Origin: Clostridium fungisolvens
GTDB taxonomy: Bacteria > Bacillota > Clostridia > Clostridiales > Clostridiaceae
Assembly (NCBI RefSeq): GCF_014193895.1
Contig: NZ_BLZR01000001.1
Span: 248,001-312,000 of the forward strand
Length of the DNA: 64,000 nucleotides
Direction of reading: 5' to 3'
A program made the translations under genes and the position numbers. Positions 53,144-62,441 of the stretch are shown one piece after another (position 1 is the first letter of the stretch; every line of letters starts with the position of its first letter). Under the pieces are notes generated by a model, which saw only the letters and a program-made list of their open reading frames with translations, had not been told where the DNA came from and ran no database searches.

Positions 53144-54196
53144 ATGCTGTGTGCATTGATAATGGCTGGAGGTAAGGGAACTAGATTCTGGCCTCTTTCA
53201 ACAGAAGAAAAACCTAAACAATTCTTAAAGCTTTTAGGCGAAGAAACTATGATTCAGATGACTGTTAATAGAATAAAGCCGCTCATACCTTTGGAAAGAA
53301 TTTTTGTGTGTACTGGAGAGAACTATGTAAACTTGGTTAAAAGCCAGCTTCCTGAGCTAAATGAGAGAAATATAATAGTTGAACCAGAAGGACGAAATAC
53401 AGCACCATGTATGGCACTTTCAGCTTTTGTTATAAGTAAATATTACAAAGAGTCTACTATGGTAGTTCTTCCTTCAGACCATCTTATTAATAATGATGAG
53501 AAGTTTTTAGAAGTTATAAGAGATGGAGGAGAGTTTTTAAATGACTATCCAGAGTCAATAATAACGCTAGGTATGACTCCAGATAGAGTTGAGCCTGGAT
53601 ATGGGTATATTGAATGCTCGAATGATTTTATTCAAATAAACAATAATAAAGCTATAAAAGTTAAGAGATTTGTTGAAAAGCCAGATAAAGAAAAAGCAAA
53701 GGAATATCTAAGAGAAGGCACTTATCTTTGGAATGGTGGAATGTTCTTATGGAAAAATGGTTTTATATTAAAATTACTTGAAGAAAATTTGAAGACAACA
53801 TATGAGGTGTTAAAACCTGTTGAAAATATTGAAGAAGATAAACTATATGAATATGTGAAAGAAAACTACAAACTTACTGAGTCTATTTCTATAGATTATG
53901 GAATTATGGAGAAATCAACATCTATACATGTGATTCCTTGTGATTTTGGATGGGATGATATTGGAAGTTGGGCTTCTCTAGAGAGATATAGGAGTAAAGA
54001 CAATAATTTCAATATATGTGATAATAATATAAAAATTATAGACTCAAATAATAATATAGGAATAAGTCATAAGAAGCCTATAGTTTTTTATGGTCTTGAA
54101 GCTGTTTTTTATGTTGAAACAGATGAGGTAATAATAATCACTAAAAAAGAAAAAATGAACGAAATAAAAGAAATAAAGTGTATAATGGGTGATTAG
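53144..54196 (+). CDS. manC: Mannose-1-phosphate guanylyltransferase
   Basis: A 350-residue cytosolic enzyme that makes GDP-mannose from GTP and mannose-1-phosphate. The nucleotidyltransferase signature is MAGGKGTRFWPLSTEEKPKQF, with EPEGRNTAPC, PSDHLI and FVEKPD as further landmarks. The length fits the single-function form; the mannose-6-phosphate isomerase half of bifunctional ManC is absent. GGGGGGATTT precedes the ATG. It lies 10 bases after ugd and one base before the next gene. It implies mannose or a derived sugar such as fucose in the polymer, although no GDP-mannose-modifying enzyme is seen in this window. Confidence 0.94.
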   Translation: MLCALIMAGGKGTRFWPLSTEEKPKQFLKLLGEETMIQMTVNRIKPLIPLERIFVCTGENYVNLVKSQLPELNERNIIVEPEGRNTAPCMALSAFVISKYYKESTMVVLPSDHLINNDEKFLEVIRDGGEFLNDYPESIITLGMTPDRVEPGYGYIECSNDFIQINNNKAIKVKRFVEKPDKEKAKEYLREGTYLWNGGMFLWKNGFILKLLEENLKTTYEVLKPVENIEEDKLYEYVKENYKLTESISIDYGIMEKSTSIHVIPCDFGWDDIGSWASLERYRSKDNNFNICDNNIKIIDSNNNIGISHKKPIVFYGLEAVFYVETDEVIIITKKEKMNEIKEIKCIMGD

Positions 54197-54197
54197 T

Positions 54198-54941
54198 ATG
54201 AGAATGAGATTTCTAAATACAGAAATAGATAATTTATCTATGGAAGAAGCCTTGGTAAGAATAGATGCCCTTATAAGAAATGGTAGATATAATTATGTTG
54301 TAACACCAAATGTTGATCATATAGTAAAACTAGAAAAAGATCAGGAGCTCAGAGAAGTATATAATAATGCTGATTTAATCCTTGTAGATGGTATGCCTTT
54401 AGTCTGGATATCAAAATTAAATAAAGAACCAATCAAAGAAAAGATCTCTGGATCTGATTTTTTTCCTGAGGTTTGCAAGTTATCATCTAATAAAGGTTAT
54501 AAGGTGTTCCTATTAGGAGCCGCAGAAGGCGTTGCAGATAGGGCGGCTAAGAATTTACAAGTTAAGTATCCTAAACTAAATATAGTTGGAGCATACTCTC
54601 CAAGTTTCGGATTCGAAAAAAAAGAAGATGAAGTAAAGAAAATCATAAAAATAATTAATGAAGTTAAGCCAGATATACTTGCTGTGGGAGTTGGTGCTCC
54701 AAAACAAGAAAAGTTTATTTATAATTACTTATCAGACTTAAAAGTGCCAGTCTCCTTGGGGATAGGAGCTACAATTGATTTTGAAGCGGGAAATATTAAG
54801 AGAGCTCCAAGATGGATGCAAAAATCAGGCCTTGAGTGGTTTTATAGGTTAAGTAAAGAACCAAAACGAATGTTTAAAAGATATTTAGTTGATGATATGA
54901 AGATTATATCAATTATTATTAAGTATAGAAAAAAGTGGTGA
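54198..54941 (+). CDS. WecG/TagA/CpsF-family glycosyltransferase (GT26)
   Basis: A 247-residue cytosolic or membrane-peripheral enzyme. TPNVDHIVKLEKD, LILVDGMPLVWISK, FLLGAAEGVADRA and VGVGAPKQEKFI are the family's motifs, with the C-terminal helix (SGLEWFYRLSKEPKRMFKRY) that attaches it to the membrane. TagA and WecG add N-acetylmannosamine-type residues to lipid-linked N-acetylglucosamine; the sugar here may differ. The ATG at 54198 follows GGGTGA and one base separates it from the manC stop; a GTG at 54189 lies in the site itself. Confidence 0.9.
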   Translation: MRMRFLNTEIDNLSMEEALVRIDALIRNGRYNYVVTPNVDHIVKLEKDQELREVYNNADLILVDGMPLVWISKLNKEPIKEKISGSDFFPEVCKLSSNKGYKVFLLGAAEGVADRAAKNLQVKYPKLNIVGAYSPSFGFEKKEDEVKKIIKIINEVKPDILAVGVGAPKQEKFIYNYLSDLKVPVSLGIGATIDFEAGNIKRAPRWMQKSGLEWFYRLSKEPKRMFKRYLVDDMKIISIIIKYRKKW

Positions 54942-54945
54942 TTTT

Positions 54946-56055
54946 ATGAGTGAAGATATTAAGGATAAAAATATACTATATTTAGCCAAAACTATGGACT
55001 ATGGTGGAACAGAAAAGGTAATTCTACAACTTTGCGAGAATCTAAAAAATGATTTTAATAAAATAATAGTATGTTCTAAAGGCGGAATACATATGAGTAA
55101 GCTTGCTGAATTAGGTATTACTCATTATGAAATTGGAGATTATGATGATAAGAGCTTTGCAAATATATTTAAGACCATTGTAAGATTGATAAATATAGTA
55201 AGAAGTGAAAATATAAGTATTATTCATAGTCACCATAGAATGGCTACTTTTTATGCAAAAATTATTTCGAACTTTACAAGATGTAAAGTTGTTTGTACTG
55301 CTCATAATACATTCAATGATAGAAAGATATTTACTAAGTTTTCATTGTCTAATATTGATATAGTAGCAGTAGGAGAGAATGTAAAGAAAAATCTTACTGA
55401 CTATTTTGAACTTAAACCTGAAAAAATAGAAGTTATATACAACGGAATTTCTTTAGAGAATGCTTTATCTTTTGAAGAAGTTAAAGAGATATCTGAATTT
55501 AAAAAGAAAGATTTCTTTGTCGTTGGTAACATTGGAAGACTTTCTGAGCAAAAGGGGTTTAAATATTTCAATGAGGCTATAAGTGAATTAATTAAACAAA
55601 ATAAGAATATTAGGTTTATAATTGTTGGAGATGGCGAACTGAAAGATGAGTTAGTTGACCAATGTAAGTTCTTAAATATAGAGAAGTATGTAAAATTTCT
55701 TGGTTTCAGACGTGACATAAGCAATATAATAAGTCAATTAGATTTAGTAGTATTGAGTTCTTTATGGGAGGGGTTACCATTAACTCCGATAGAGGCTTTT
55801 TCACAAAGAAAAACAGTTATAGGAACTAATGTAGATGGGACTCCTGAAATAATAAAAGATGGATATAATGGGTTATTAGTTGAAGCTAGAAATTCTAAAC
55901 AATTATCAGAGGCTATACTTAAATTATATAAAAATAAGGAGGATATTAATAAGTATGAAAAAAATGCCTTTGATACATATCGTAATTTATTTGATTTACA
56001 AACTTTTACGCATAATTACAGAAAATTTTACTTAAGAGTTGTAAATGAAACTTAA
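54946..56055 (+). CDS. Glycosyltransferase family 4 (GT-B)
   Basis: A 369-residue retaining glycosyltransferase. The N-terminal half has MDYGGTEKVILQLCENL and IHSHHRMATFYAKI; the C-terminal half has NIGRLSEQKGF, GDGELKDEL and SLWEGLPLTPIEA (the EX7E region) followed by TNVDGTPEIIKDGYNGLLV. It would add a sugar from a nucleotide donor to the growing lipid-linked unit; donor and linkage are unknown. It lies four bases after the GT26 gene; GTGATTTT before the ATG is a poor site, so coupling to upstream translation is likely. Confidence 0.92.
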   Translation: MSEDIKDKNILYLAKTMDYGGTEKVILQLCENLKNDFNKIIVCSKGGIHMSKLAELGITHYEIGDYDDKSFANIFKTIVRLINIVRSENISIIHSHHRMATFYAKIISNFTRCKVVCTAHNTFNDRKIFTKFSLSNIDIVAVGENVKKNLTDYFELKPEKIEVIYNGISLENALSFEEVKEISEFKKKDFFVVGNIGRLSEQKGFKYFNEAISELIKQNKNIRFIIVGDGELKDELVDQCKFLNIEKYVKFLGFRRDISNIISQLDLVVLSSLWEGLPLTPIEAFSQRKTVIGTNVDGTPEIIKDGYNGLLVEARNSKQLSEAILKLYKNKEDINKYEKNAFDTYRNLFDLQTFTHNYRKFYLRVVNET

Positions 56056-56070
56056 TTTTTGGAGGTATGT

Positions 56071-56970
56071 ATGAAATATAATTCGTTAGTATCTGTCATT
56101 ATGAGTGCATATAATGAAAATGAAGAATGGGTAAAGAAGGCAATTGAATCCATACTTAATCAAAGTTATAGTAATTTAGAGTTTTTTATAATACTTGATA
56201 ACCCTGATAACATTTCTTTGGACAAGTTAATATTAAAGTATGTAAAACGTGATGAAAGAATTATTTATATAAAAAATCATAAGAATGAAGGATTAGTTAA
56301 TAGTTTAAACAAAGGTATAATACAAGCCAAAGGTGATTTCATTGTTAGAATGGATGCAGATGATATTTCATTTAAAGACAGAGTTGAAAAGCAAGTAAGG
56401 TTTATGCACGAGCATCAGGAAATAGCGTTACTCTGTACTAAAGCGATTTTTATTAATGAAGCTGGAGTAGAGATAGGAGAGTCAAGGGAGTACAAAGACG
56501 TGGATGTTTTGAAAAATTGTTTAAAATATAAAAATGATGTAGTACACCCTACATGGATAATGAGAGCTAAGACTTTGAAAAGTAAAGAAATAAATGGCTA
56601 TAGAAATATTCCATATGCAGAAGATTATGATTTGCTTTGCAGATTATTATTAAATGATTTTAGAGTTTATCAGTTAAGAGAAAGTACATTACATTATAGA
56701 ATTAGAAGTAATGGAATTACTCAATCAAAAATCTATGATCAGATAAAGGTTGCAAGTTATATTTCAAAAATGTATAAGGATAAAAAAGAAAATGTTAAGG
56801 CAGTTGAAGAAATACAATCAATACTGAATGAAAAAGAAAGTTTTATAGTAAGAAGACTAAGAAGAAAAAAGGTAAGCAAGCTTAGAATTTATATATTTAA
56901 AATATTTAATAAGTATGGAAGGAAAATATTGCTAAATACATTTGTTTGTAGATTTAAATATAATATTTAG
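56071..56970 (+). CDS. Glycosyltransferase family 2 (GT-A)
   Basis: A 299-residue enzyme with SVIMSAYNENEEWVKKAIESIL at the N-terminus, MDADD (nucleotide-metal site, DXD) near residue 96 and PYAEDYDLLCRLL near residue 185 for the catalytic base. It is cytosolic with a basic C-terminal tail that may touch the membrane. The ATG at 56071 follows GGAGGT; a TTG at 56059 lies inside that site. A second GT2 gene follows 17 bases later. Donor and acceptor are not predictable. Confidence 0.92.
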   Translation: MKYNSLVSVIMSAYNENEEWVKKAIESILNQSYSNLEFFIILDNPDNISLDKLILKYVKRDERIIYIKNHKNEGLVNSLNKGIIQAKGDFIVRMDADDISFKDRVEKQVRFMHEHQEIALLCTKAIFINEAGVEIGESREYKDVDVLKNCLKYKNDVVHPTWIMRAKTLKSKEINGYRNIPYAEDYDLLCRLLLNDFRVYQLRESTLHYRIRSNGITQSKIYDQIKVASYISKMYKDKKENVKAVEEIQSILNEKESFIVRRLRRKKVSKLRIYIFKIFNKYGRKILLNTFVCRFKYNI

Positions 56971-56986
56971 AAAATGAGGAGTGTAT

Positions 56987-57898
56987 ATGAATCCGTACGT
57001 AAGTGTAATAATACCAACATATAATCGTATTAATACTATTTCAAATACTATTGATAGTGTTTTAGCACAAACATATAGGGATTATGAAATTATAATAATA
57101 GATGATAATTCTAATGATAATACAAAAGATATAATAGATCGATATGTACAACGTTATCAATTTATTACATATCATAAACATACTACTAATAAGGGGGGAT
57201 CAGGTGCAAGAAATACTGGAGCTAAATTAGCAAAAGGAACTTTTTTATCATTCTTGGATAGCGACGATCAATGGATAGATACTAAGCTAGAAAAAGAGGT
57301 TGCTTGTTTAAAAAATGATTCTACTATAGATATGCTTTATTCTAATATGTATTTGGTTGATGTTGAAAAAAGGACAACTACATTATATAGACAAGATGAG
57401 TATGAAGATAAGTATTATGGTATGTTATGTAAAAATATAATAGGTAGTACTTCATTGATAACTATAAAGAAAAAAGTATTTGATTCTGTCGGAGGTTTTA
57501 AAGAAGGATTACCGAGTTGTCAGGATTGGGATTTTTATTTAAATGTTGCAAGAGAGTATAAGATAATTAAAATAGACGAGCCTCTTTTAAAATATTATAT
57601 ACACTCGAATAGCATCTCTGGAAATATGGATAAAGCTATAGCTGGACATAGATTAATTTTAGAGAAAGTATCAAATCTTATTTCGGATAATGAGACTTAT
57701 ATCAAAAGAAAAAATAATATATTATCTAACCAATATTTGAATATTGCTAATATATATATGAAATTCAGAAAATTTAATGAAGCTAAGGTATATTACTTTA
57801 GGGCTTTTAAATATTATCCATTAAATAAATCTGCATTTAAAAACTTAATTTCAATGTTATTAGGGGAAAATTTATATTATAAACTTAAATATAAGTAA
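56987..57898 (+). CDS. Glycosyltransferase family 2 (GT-A)
   Basis: A 303-residue enzyme with VSVIIPTYNRINTISNTIDSVL, GGSGARNTGAKLAKG, LDSDDQW (DXD, about residue 88) and CQDWDFYLNVAREY (catalytic base region). The C-terminus has two TPR-like helices (YLNIANIYMKFRKFNEAKVYYFRAFKYYP), often seen at the end of such enzymes. The ATG at 56987 follows GAGGAG. It lies in the operon with 12 bases to the next gene. Confidence 0.92.
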   Translation: MNPYVSVIIPTYNRINTISNTIDSVLAQTYRDYEIIIIDDNSNDNTKDIIDRYVQRYQFITYHKHTTNKGGSGARNTGAKLAKGTFLSFLDSDDQWIDTKLEKEVACLKNDSTIDMLYSNMYLVDVEKRTTTLYRQDEYEDKYYGMLCKNIIGSTSLITIKKKVFDSVGGFKEGLPSCQDWDFYLNVAREYKIIKIDEPLLKYYIHSNSISGNMDKAIAGHRLILEKVSNLISDNETYIKRKNNILSNQYLNIANIYMKFRKFNEAKVYYFRAFKYYPLNKSAFKNLISMLLGENLYYKLKYK

Positions 57899-57910
57899 TA
57901 TGGAGGAGCT

Positions 57911-59062
57911 ATGAATATACTTATTATTCCGTCGTGGTATCATACAAAAAATAATATGACATTAGGAAGTTTTTTTAAAGAGCAAGCAGAAGCTCTAGCA
58001 GAACTAGGCCATGATGTGACTGTTTTGTATGTGGATAGATTTGGAGTTAGTTATTTGAAAAAGTATATTAGTTATTGTGAAAGAACAGAGTATACAGACA
58101 ATAATGTTAAAGTGTATAGAAAAAAGAAACTGAGAAAATTAAAAAGTGGTCCTATTGGTGATTGCTACTCTTTTGCTAATGGGATATTGGAACTGTATGA
58201 AAAGTATATAAAACATACTAAGCAAATTGACTTAATTCATGCCCATTCATGTTTATGGGCTGGTTATGCAGCAATGAATTTAAAAGAAAAATACGGTATA
58301 CCATACGTTATAACTGAGCACTTCACTGGATACTCTAGAAATATGATGAATGATGATGAAAAAGCATTGATTAGAGTTCAGATTTCTAAAGCTGATAAAT
58401 TAATCGCCGTTAGTGAAGGATTAAAGAAAGATTTACAACCTTACTGTAACAAGAAAGAGATTGAAGTTATTCCTAATATGGTAGATGTAAGTAGATTTAA
58501 ACTTGGTGAAGTTAGTGAAAGTAATAAAAAATTTGTGTTTTTATCAATATGTTACTTAATGTACAAGAAGGGAATTGATATACTTATAAATGCATTCGCT
58601 AAGGCTTTTAAAGGAGACAATAATTTTCAACTATATATTGGTGGAGACGGAGAAGAAAAGGAAAAATTGATACAATTAACAATATCACTAGGTATTAAAG
58701 AACAGGTGAAGTTTTTAGGTGAATTAGATAGAGAATCAGTTGTTAAAGAAATGCAAAATTGTAATGCATTTGTATTGCCAAGCAGATTTGAAACTTTTGG
58801 AGTTGTATTTATAGAAGCTTTAGCATGCGGAAAGCCTATCATAGCAAGCAAAACAGGAGGTCCAGACAATATAGTTAGGGATATAAATGGATACTTAGTA
58901 GATGTAGGCGATATAGATGATTTGTTTAGAACAATGATTAAATTAGTTAATGAGTATAAAAAATTTGAATCTTTTACTATACGAAAGGACTGTATTGAGC
59001 GATTTTCGAAAGAAAATGTAATTAATAGAATTGATCAAATGTATAAAAAAATAGTTTTATAA
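57911..59062 (+). CDS. Glycosyltransferase family 4 (GT-B)
   Basis: A 383-residue enzyme with SWYHTKNNMTLGSFFKEQAEAL at the N-terminus, HAHSCLWAGYAAMNL, YKKGIDILINAFA, GGDGEEKEKL and SRFETFGVVFIEALACGKPIIAS near the end (EX7E region). It probably adds a hexose to the repeat unit. TGGAGGAGC precedes the ATG. It is the last intact gene before the decayed polymerase. Confidence 0.92.
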   Translation: MNILIIPSWYHTKNNMTLGSFFKEQAEALAELGHDVTVLYVDRFGVSYLKKYISYCERTEYTDNNVKVYRKKKLRKLKSGPIGDCYSFANGILELYEKYIKHTKQIDLIHAHSCLWAGYAAMNLKEKYGIPYVITEHFTGYSRNMMNDDEKALIRVQISKADKLIAVSEGLKKDLQPYCNKKEIEVIPNMVDVSRFKLGEVSESNKKFVFLSICYLMYKKGIDILINAFAKAFKGDNNFQLYIGGDGEEKEKLIQLTISLGIKEQVKFLGELDRESVVKEMQNCNAFVLPSRFETFGVVFIEALACGKPIIASKTGGPDNIVRDINGYLVDVGDIDDLFRTMIKLVNEYKKFESFTIRKDCIERFSKENVINRIDQMYKKIVL

Positions 59063-59097
59063 TAAATACTACCAGGTGCAAGGCAGAGGCGAAGTAT

Positions 59098-60052
59098 ATG
59101 AATATACTTATCTATAGTTTGCTAGTATCAAATCTATTAGTAGTTATTATATATTTTATTATGACATTTAGACATATGCTTTTATTATTTACGAATGATA
59201 AAATAGTTGATAACGTAAAGTTTTACAACATGTTAGGCATATTTTTGATTTAATATATATTTTAAATGTTAAATAAATGGATATCAAAATAATATTTATA
59301 TATTTTTCTTACTTTGTATTGTATAACCGAGTGCTATCTCTTTCTTAATATATAACTAATAAGAGGTTATATATTGGATAGTTTAATGATCATATAATTT
59401 ATAGAGAAGGAGTTTTTCGGGTAAAGGGAATTGTTGATACAAGTAATGCAGCCGGAAACTTGGAACTATTTAATTTTTAGTTGTACTGTATGATTGCATT
59501 GCTTCAAAAAGAAAAATAGGCTGCATTGTTATAATTTTTACATCCTATTGTCTATATTTGAATTGATTATAATAGGTAATTTAGCAATAGTAACAGGTGC
59601 GCAATATACCTTTTTTATGGAGATGGAATATCTATAATAAGACTATTTAAAAAGCTATTATTGTGTTAGAGGACTTGTGGAGGTAATGATAGTAACTGTA
59701 ATTGTAGGAGTTAAGACATACGATATACTGTTTCTCCATATTCTTCAGAGAGGAAATACAGCTATGTCTACAATTATACAATACAATAATATTTTTGAGG
59801 ATATAGCTACACATTCACAGTATATAAGTATTTTTGTTAAGCAAGGTATTATTTTGCTAATTTATTTTATAATATTTAATATTTATAAAGCTTTCAAAAA
59901 TGCCATGATATGAAGCAAAAATCATTTGTTTTAAGTTTATTTGTATGGAATATTATTGTCTCTAAATGTAATCCTAATCAATACTATTTAATGGGTAATT
60001 CTACTTATTATATTCAAACTTGCAGTTGTATATACATACCTAGGACAAATTA
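59098..60052 (+). pseudogene. Decayed O-antigen/polysaccharide polymerase (wzy-like) gene
   Basis: Recognisable pieces of one membrane polymerase lie in several frames. 59098-59253 encodes a hydrophobic N-terminus (MNILIYSLLVSNLLVVIIYF). 59409-59480 encodes VFRVKGIVDTSNAAGNLEL, the conserved xRvxG...N..G motif of the Wzy/WaaL superfamily. 59677-59913 encodes the C-terminal part (HSQYISIFVKQGIILLIYF, equivalent to H..YLQ...E.G). Stops and frameshifts separate them. A further hydrophobic stretch reaches 60052 (NPNQYYLMGNSTYYIQT). The parts are in correct order and match the usual wzy place between the glycosyltransferases and the flippase. The gene must once have been intact, and the protein cannot be made as one chain now. 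Confidence 0.8.
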
Positions 60053-60135
60053 GAATTAATAAATATAAATATAAATATATTAATAAATAATAAAACTTGC
60101 TATCAGTGATAGTGTTTTTGTAAGTGGAGGTAATT

Positions 60136-61572
60136 GTGGGAGTAAGTTCTACTTTAAGAAAAGGAATTTTAATAAATTTTGTATCTAGATATTGTAATAT
60201 TTTTGTTCAGTTAATTATAAACTCAATTTTAGCAAGACTATTACTTCCATCTGAATTTGGAGTAGTAGCTATAATATCTGTTTTTACTTCATTTTTTGCT
60301 ATTTTAGGAGATATGGGTATAGGACCAGCTATAATTCAAAATAAATCTCTAAAGGATAAAGAAATTTCTGATATTTTTATTTTTTCCATATTTGCATCAA
60401 TAATAATAGCTATACTTTTTTATTTCTTTTCTTATTTTGTATCAGATTTTTATGGCAATAAAATATATATAAAACTAGGTTCAATGCTTTCAATTGCTGT
60501 TCTTTTTAATATAGCTAATATAGTTCCAAATGCATTATTATATAAGAAAAAGAACTTTAAAATAGTAGGAATTATAAATGTATCTGCTAATATAATAGTA
60601 GGATGTATTACTATAACGCTAGCTATTAAAGGCTGGTCTTACTATGCATTAATTTTTGATTCTGTTTTAAAAAGTATAACTATATTCTTATTCAGCACTT
60701 TGTCTTCAAAGGTAAAAATATATAGAAGCTTTAATATAACCTCTATAAAGAAGGTAAAGAGTTACTCTACATATCAATTTCTATTTAACTTTATAAATTA
60801 TTTTACTAGGAATCTAGATAATATACTGGTAGGAAAATACTTGGGAGTAAATACTCTAGCGTACTATGATAAAGCATATAAGCTTATGCTCTATCCAGTG
60901 CAAAATTTAACATATGTAATTACACCTGTTTTACATCCTATCTTATCTGATTATCAAGAGGATAAAAAAGTAATATATAATTCGTATTTAAAAATTGTTA
61001 AGCTATTGTCTCTTTTAGGAGTCTTTGCGTCTGTATTTTGTTTTTTTTCATCAAAAGAAATAATATTTATTATGTATGGAGGACAATGGACAGATAGTAT
61101 CATTATATTTCAAATATTGTCACTATCTATGATTTTCCAAATGGTATTATCGAGCATTGGTTCAATATTTCAAGCAACAGGATATGTAAAAAAGCTTTTT
61201 TCAACAGGTATTATATCATCAATATTTACTATAACAGGAATACTTACAGGCATTATTACAAAAAATATAGTATATTTAGCTATAGGAATTTCGGTAGCCT
61301 TTATTTGCAATTTTATTCAGTGCTTTTATGTTTTATTAACGGATGTTTTTTTGGGAAGTTTTGTTGCTTTTTTGGTGAATCTAAAGAGTACATTAATAAT
61401 TTTTGTTTTAATGGCAGTTGGTTATTCATTATTTTTAGCAGTAAGTATTGAGAATATATATATAAGTGTGATAGTCAAATTAATTATAGGTTTTCTGACA
61501 TATAGTACCGGACTTTTGGTTACTAAAGAATATAAATTATTCTTAGGTTTATTTAAAAGAAGTAATGTCTAA
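60136..61572 (+). CDS. Wzx-type lipid-linked oligosaccharide flippase
   Basis: A 478-residue polytopic membrane protein with about 12-14 helices from the polysaccharide exporter family (MOP superfamily). The N-terminus, LRKGILINFVSRYCNIFVQLIINSILARLLLPSEFGVVAI, is typical of WzxC-type proteins. It moves the undecaprenyl-linked repeat unit to the outer membrane face. The GTG at 60136 follows GGAGGT; the TTG at 60124 belongs to that site. Composition is very AT-rich like its neighbours. No polymerase works beside it, since wzy upstream is broken. Confidence 0.9.
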   Translation: MGVSSTLRKGILINFVSRYCNIFVQLIINSILARLLLPSEFGVVAIISVFTSFFAILGDMGIGPAIIQNKSLKDKEISDIFIFSIFASIIIAILFYFFSYFVSDFYGNKIYIKLGSMLSIAVLFNIANIVPNALLYKKKNFKIVGIINVSANIIVGCITITLAIKGWSYYALIFDSVLKSITIFLFSTLSSKVKIYRSFNITSIKKVKSYSTYQFLFNFINYFTRNLDNILVGKYLGVNTLAYYDKAYKLMLYPVQNLTYVITPVLHPILSDYQEDKKVIYNSYLKIVKLLSLLGVFASVFCFFSSKEIIFIMYGGQWTDSIIIFQILSLSMIFQMVLSSIGSIFQATGYVKKLFSTGIISSIFTITGILTGIITKNIVYLAIGISVAFICNFIQCFYVLLTDVFLGSFVAFLVNLKSTLIIFVLMAVGYSLFLAVSIENIYISVIVKLIIGFLTYSTGLLVTKEYKLFLGLFKRSNV

Positions 61573-61648
61573 ATGAAAGTAGGACAACTTTATATATAGT
61601 TTTATAGAAGATTATGAAAATGATTTTGTGAATAGGAGAAATAAAAAT

Positions 61649-62380
61649 ATGAGCATTCCTAAAATAATTCATTATTGCTGGTTTGGAAAAAAAGAAAAGA
61701 GCAATATTATAAACAAGTGTATAACTAGTTGGAAAAAGCTAGATGGATTTATTATAAAAGAATGGAATGAAGATAATTTTGATGTGAAAAGTAATACGTA
61801 TATAAAAGAAGCATATGAAAAAAAGAAATATGCTTTTGTATCCGATTACGTTAGGCTTAAGGTGTTAAGTGATTTTGGGGGAGTTTATTTTGATACAGAC
61901 GTAGAAGTGAAAAAGGATATTTCAGGCTTTTTGGATAATGACTTTTTTATAGGATTTATGTATGACAGTTTATTAGGTACAGCAGTTATAGGCAGTGTTA
62001 GCAATCATATGATAATTAATGAATTATTGAAGAAATATGATGGTAAATTACTAAAATATGAAGCTAATAATAATCTTTTTACAAAGTATTTTTTAGATAA
62101 CTTTAGTAAATTTAAGTTGAATAATAAGTACCAAGTGTTAGATAATAATGTTGTTGTATACCCAAAAGAGTATTTTGAGAGACCAACATTTAGCTCTTCC
62201 AAAGGTTTTACTGAACATCATTATACAGCTACATGGAAAGAAGGAGACAAATCAAAAAAGATATTGAAAAGTATGGGTAAGTTCTTGCTACGTAAAACTA
62301 TATATAAAAAAATAACTGGAAAGATAGCCATAAAAAATACACCATTCTATAATATATATAAACTTCATAAAAATAAATAA
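61649..62380 (+). CDS. DXD-containing glycosyltransferase (GT32, capsular polysaccharide type)
   Basis: A 243-residue enzyme with IPKIIHYCWFGKKEKS at the N-terminus, SDYVRLKVLSDFGGVYFDTDVE near residues 70-95 (DXD metal site) and a later HHYTATW segment. This is the glycosyltransferase sugar-binding DXD family, found in capsule loci. The ATG at 61649 follows AGGAG; the GTG at 61628 lacks a site. It lies 76 bases after the flippase gene. Confidence 0.9.
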   Translation: MSIPKIIHYCWFGKKEKSNIINKCITSWKKLDGFIIKEWNEDNFDVKSNTYIKEAYEKKKYAFVSDYVRLKVLSDFGGVYFDTDVEVKKDISGFLDNDFFIGFMYDSLLGTAVIGSVSNHMIINELLKKYDGKLLKYEANNNLFTKYFLDNFSKFKLNNKYQVLDNNVVVYPKEYFERPTFSSSKGFTEHHYTATWKEGDKSKKILKSMGKFLLRKTIYKKITGKIAIKNTPFYNIYKLHKNK

Positions 62381-62441
62381 ATTTTTAGGTTTTATGTCAA
62401 TAATAGAATACTTGTTAAAATAGAAAGAGGTGGAGATACTT

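Noticed and set aside
59677..59913. A 78-codon frame as an independent gene
   Set aside because: Its content matches the C-terminal part of a Wzy-type polymerase, and the rest of that protein lies upstream in other frames, so it belongs to the pseudogene.
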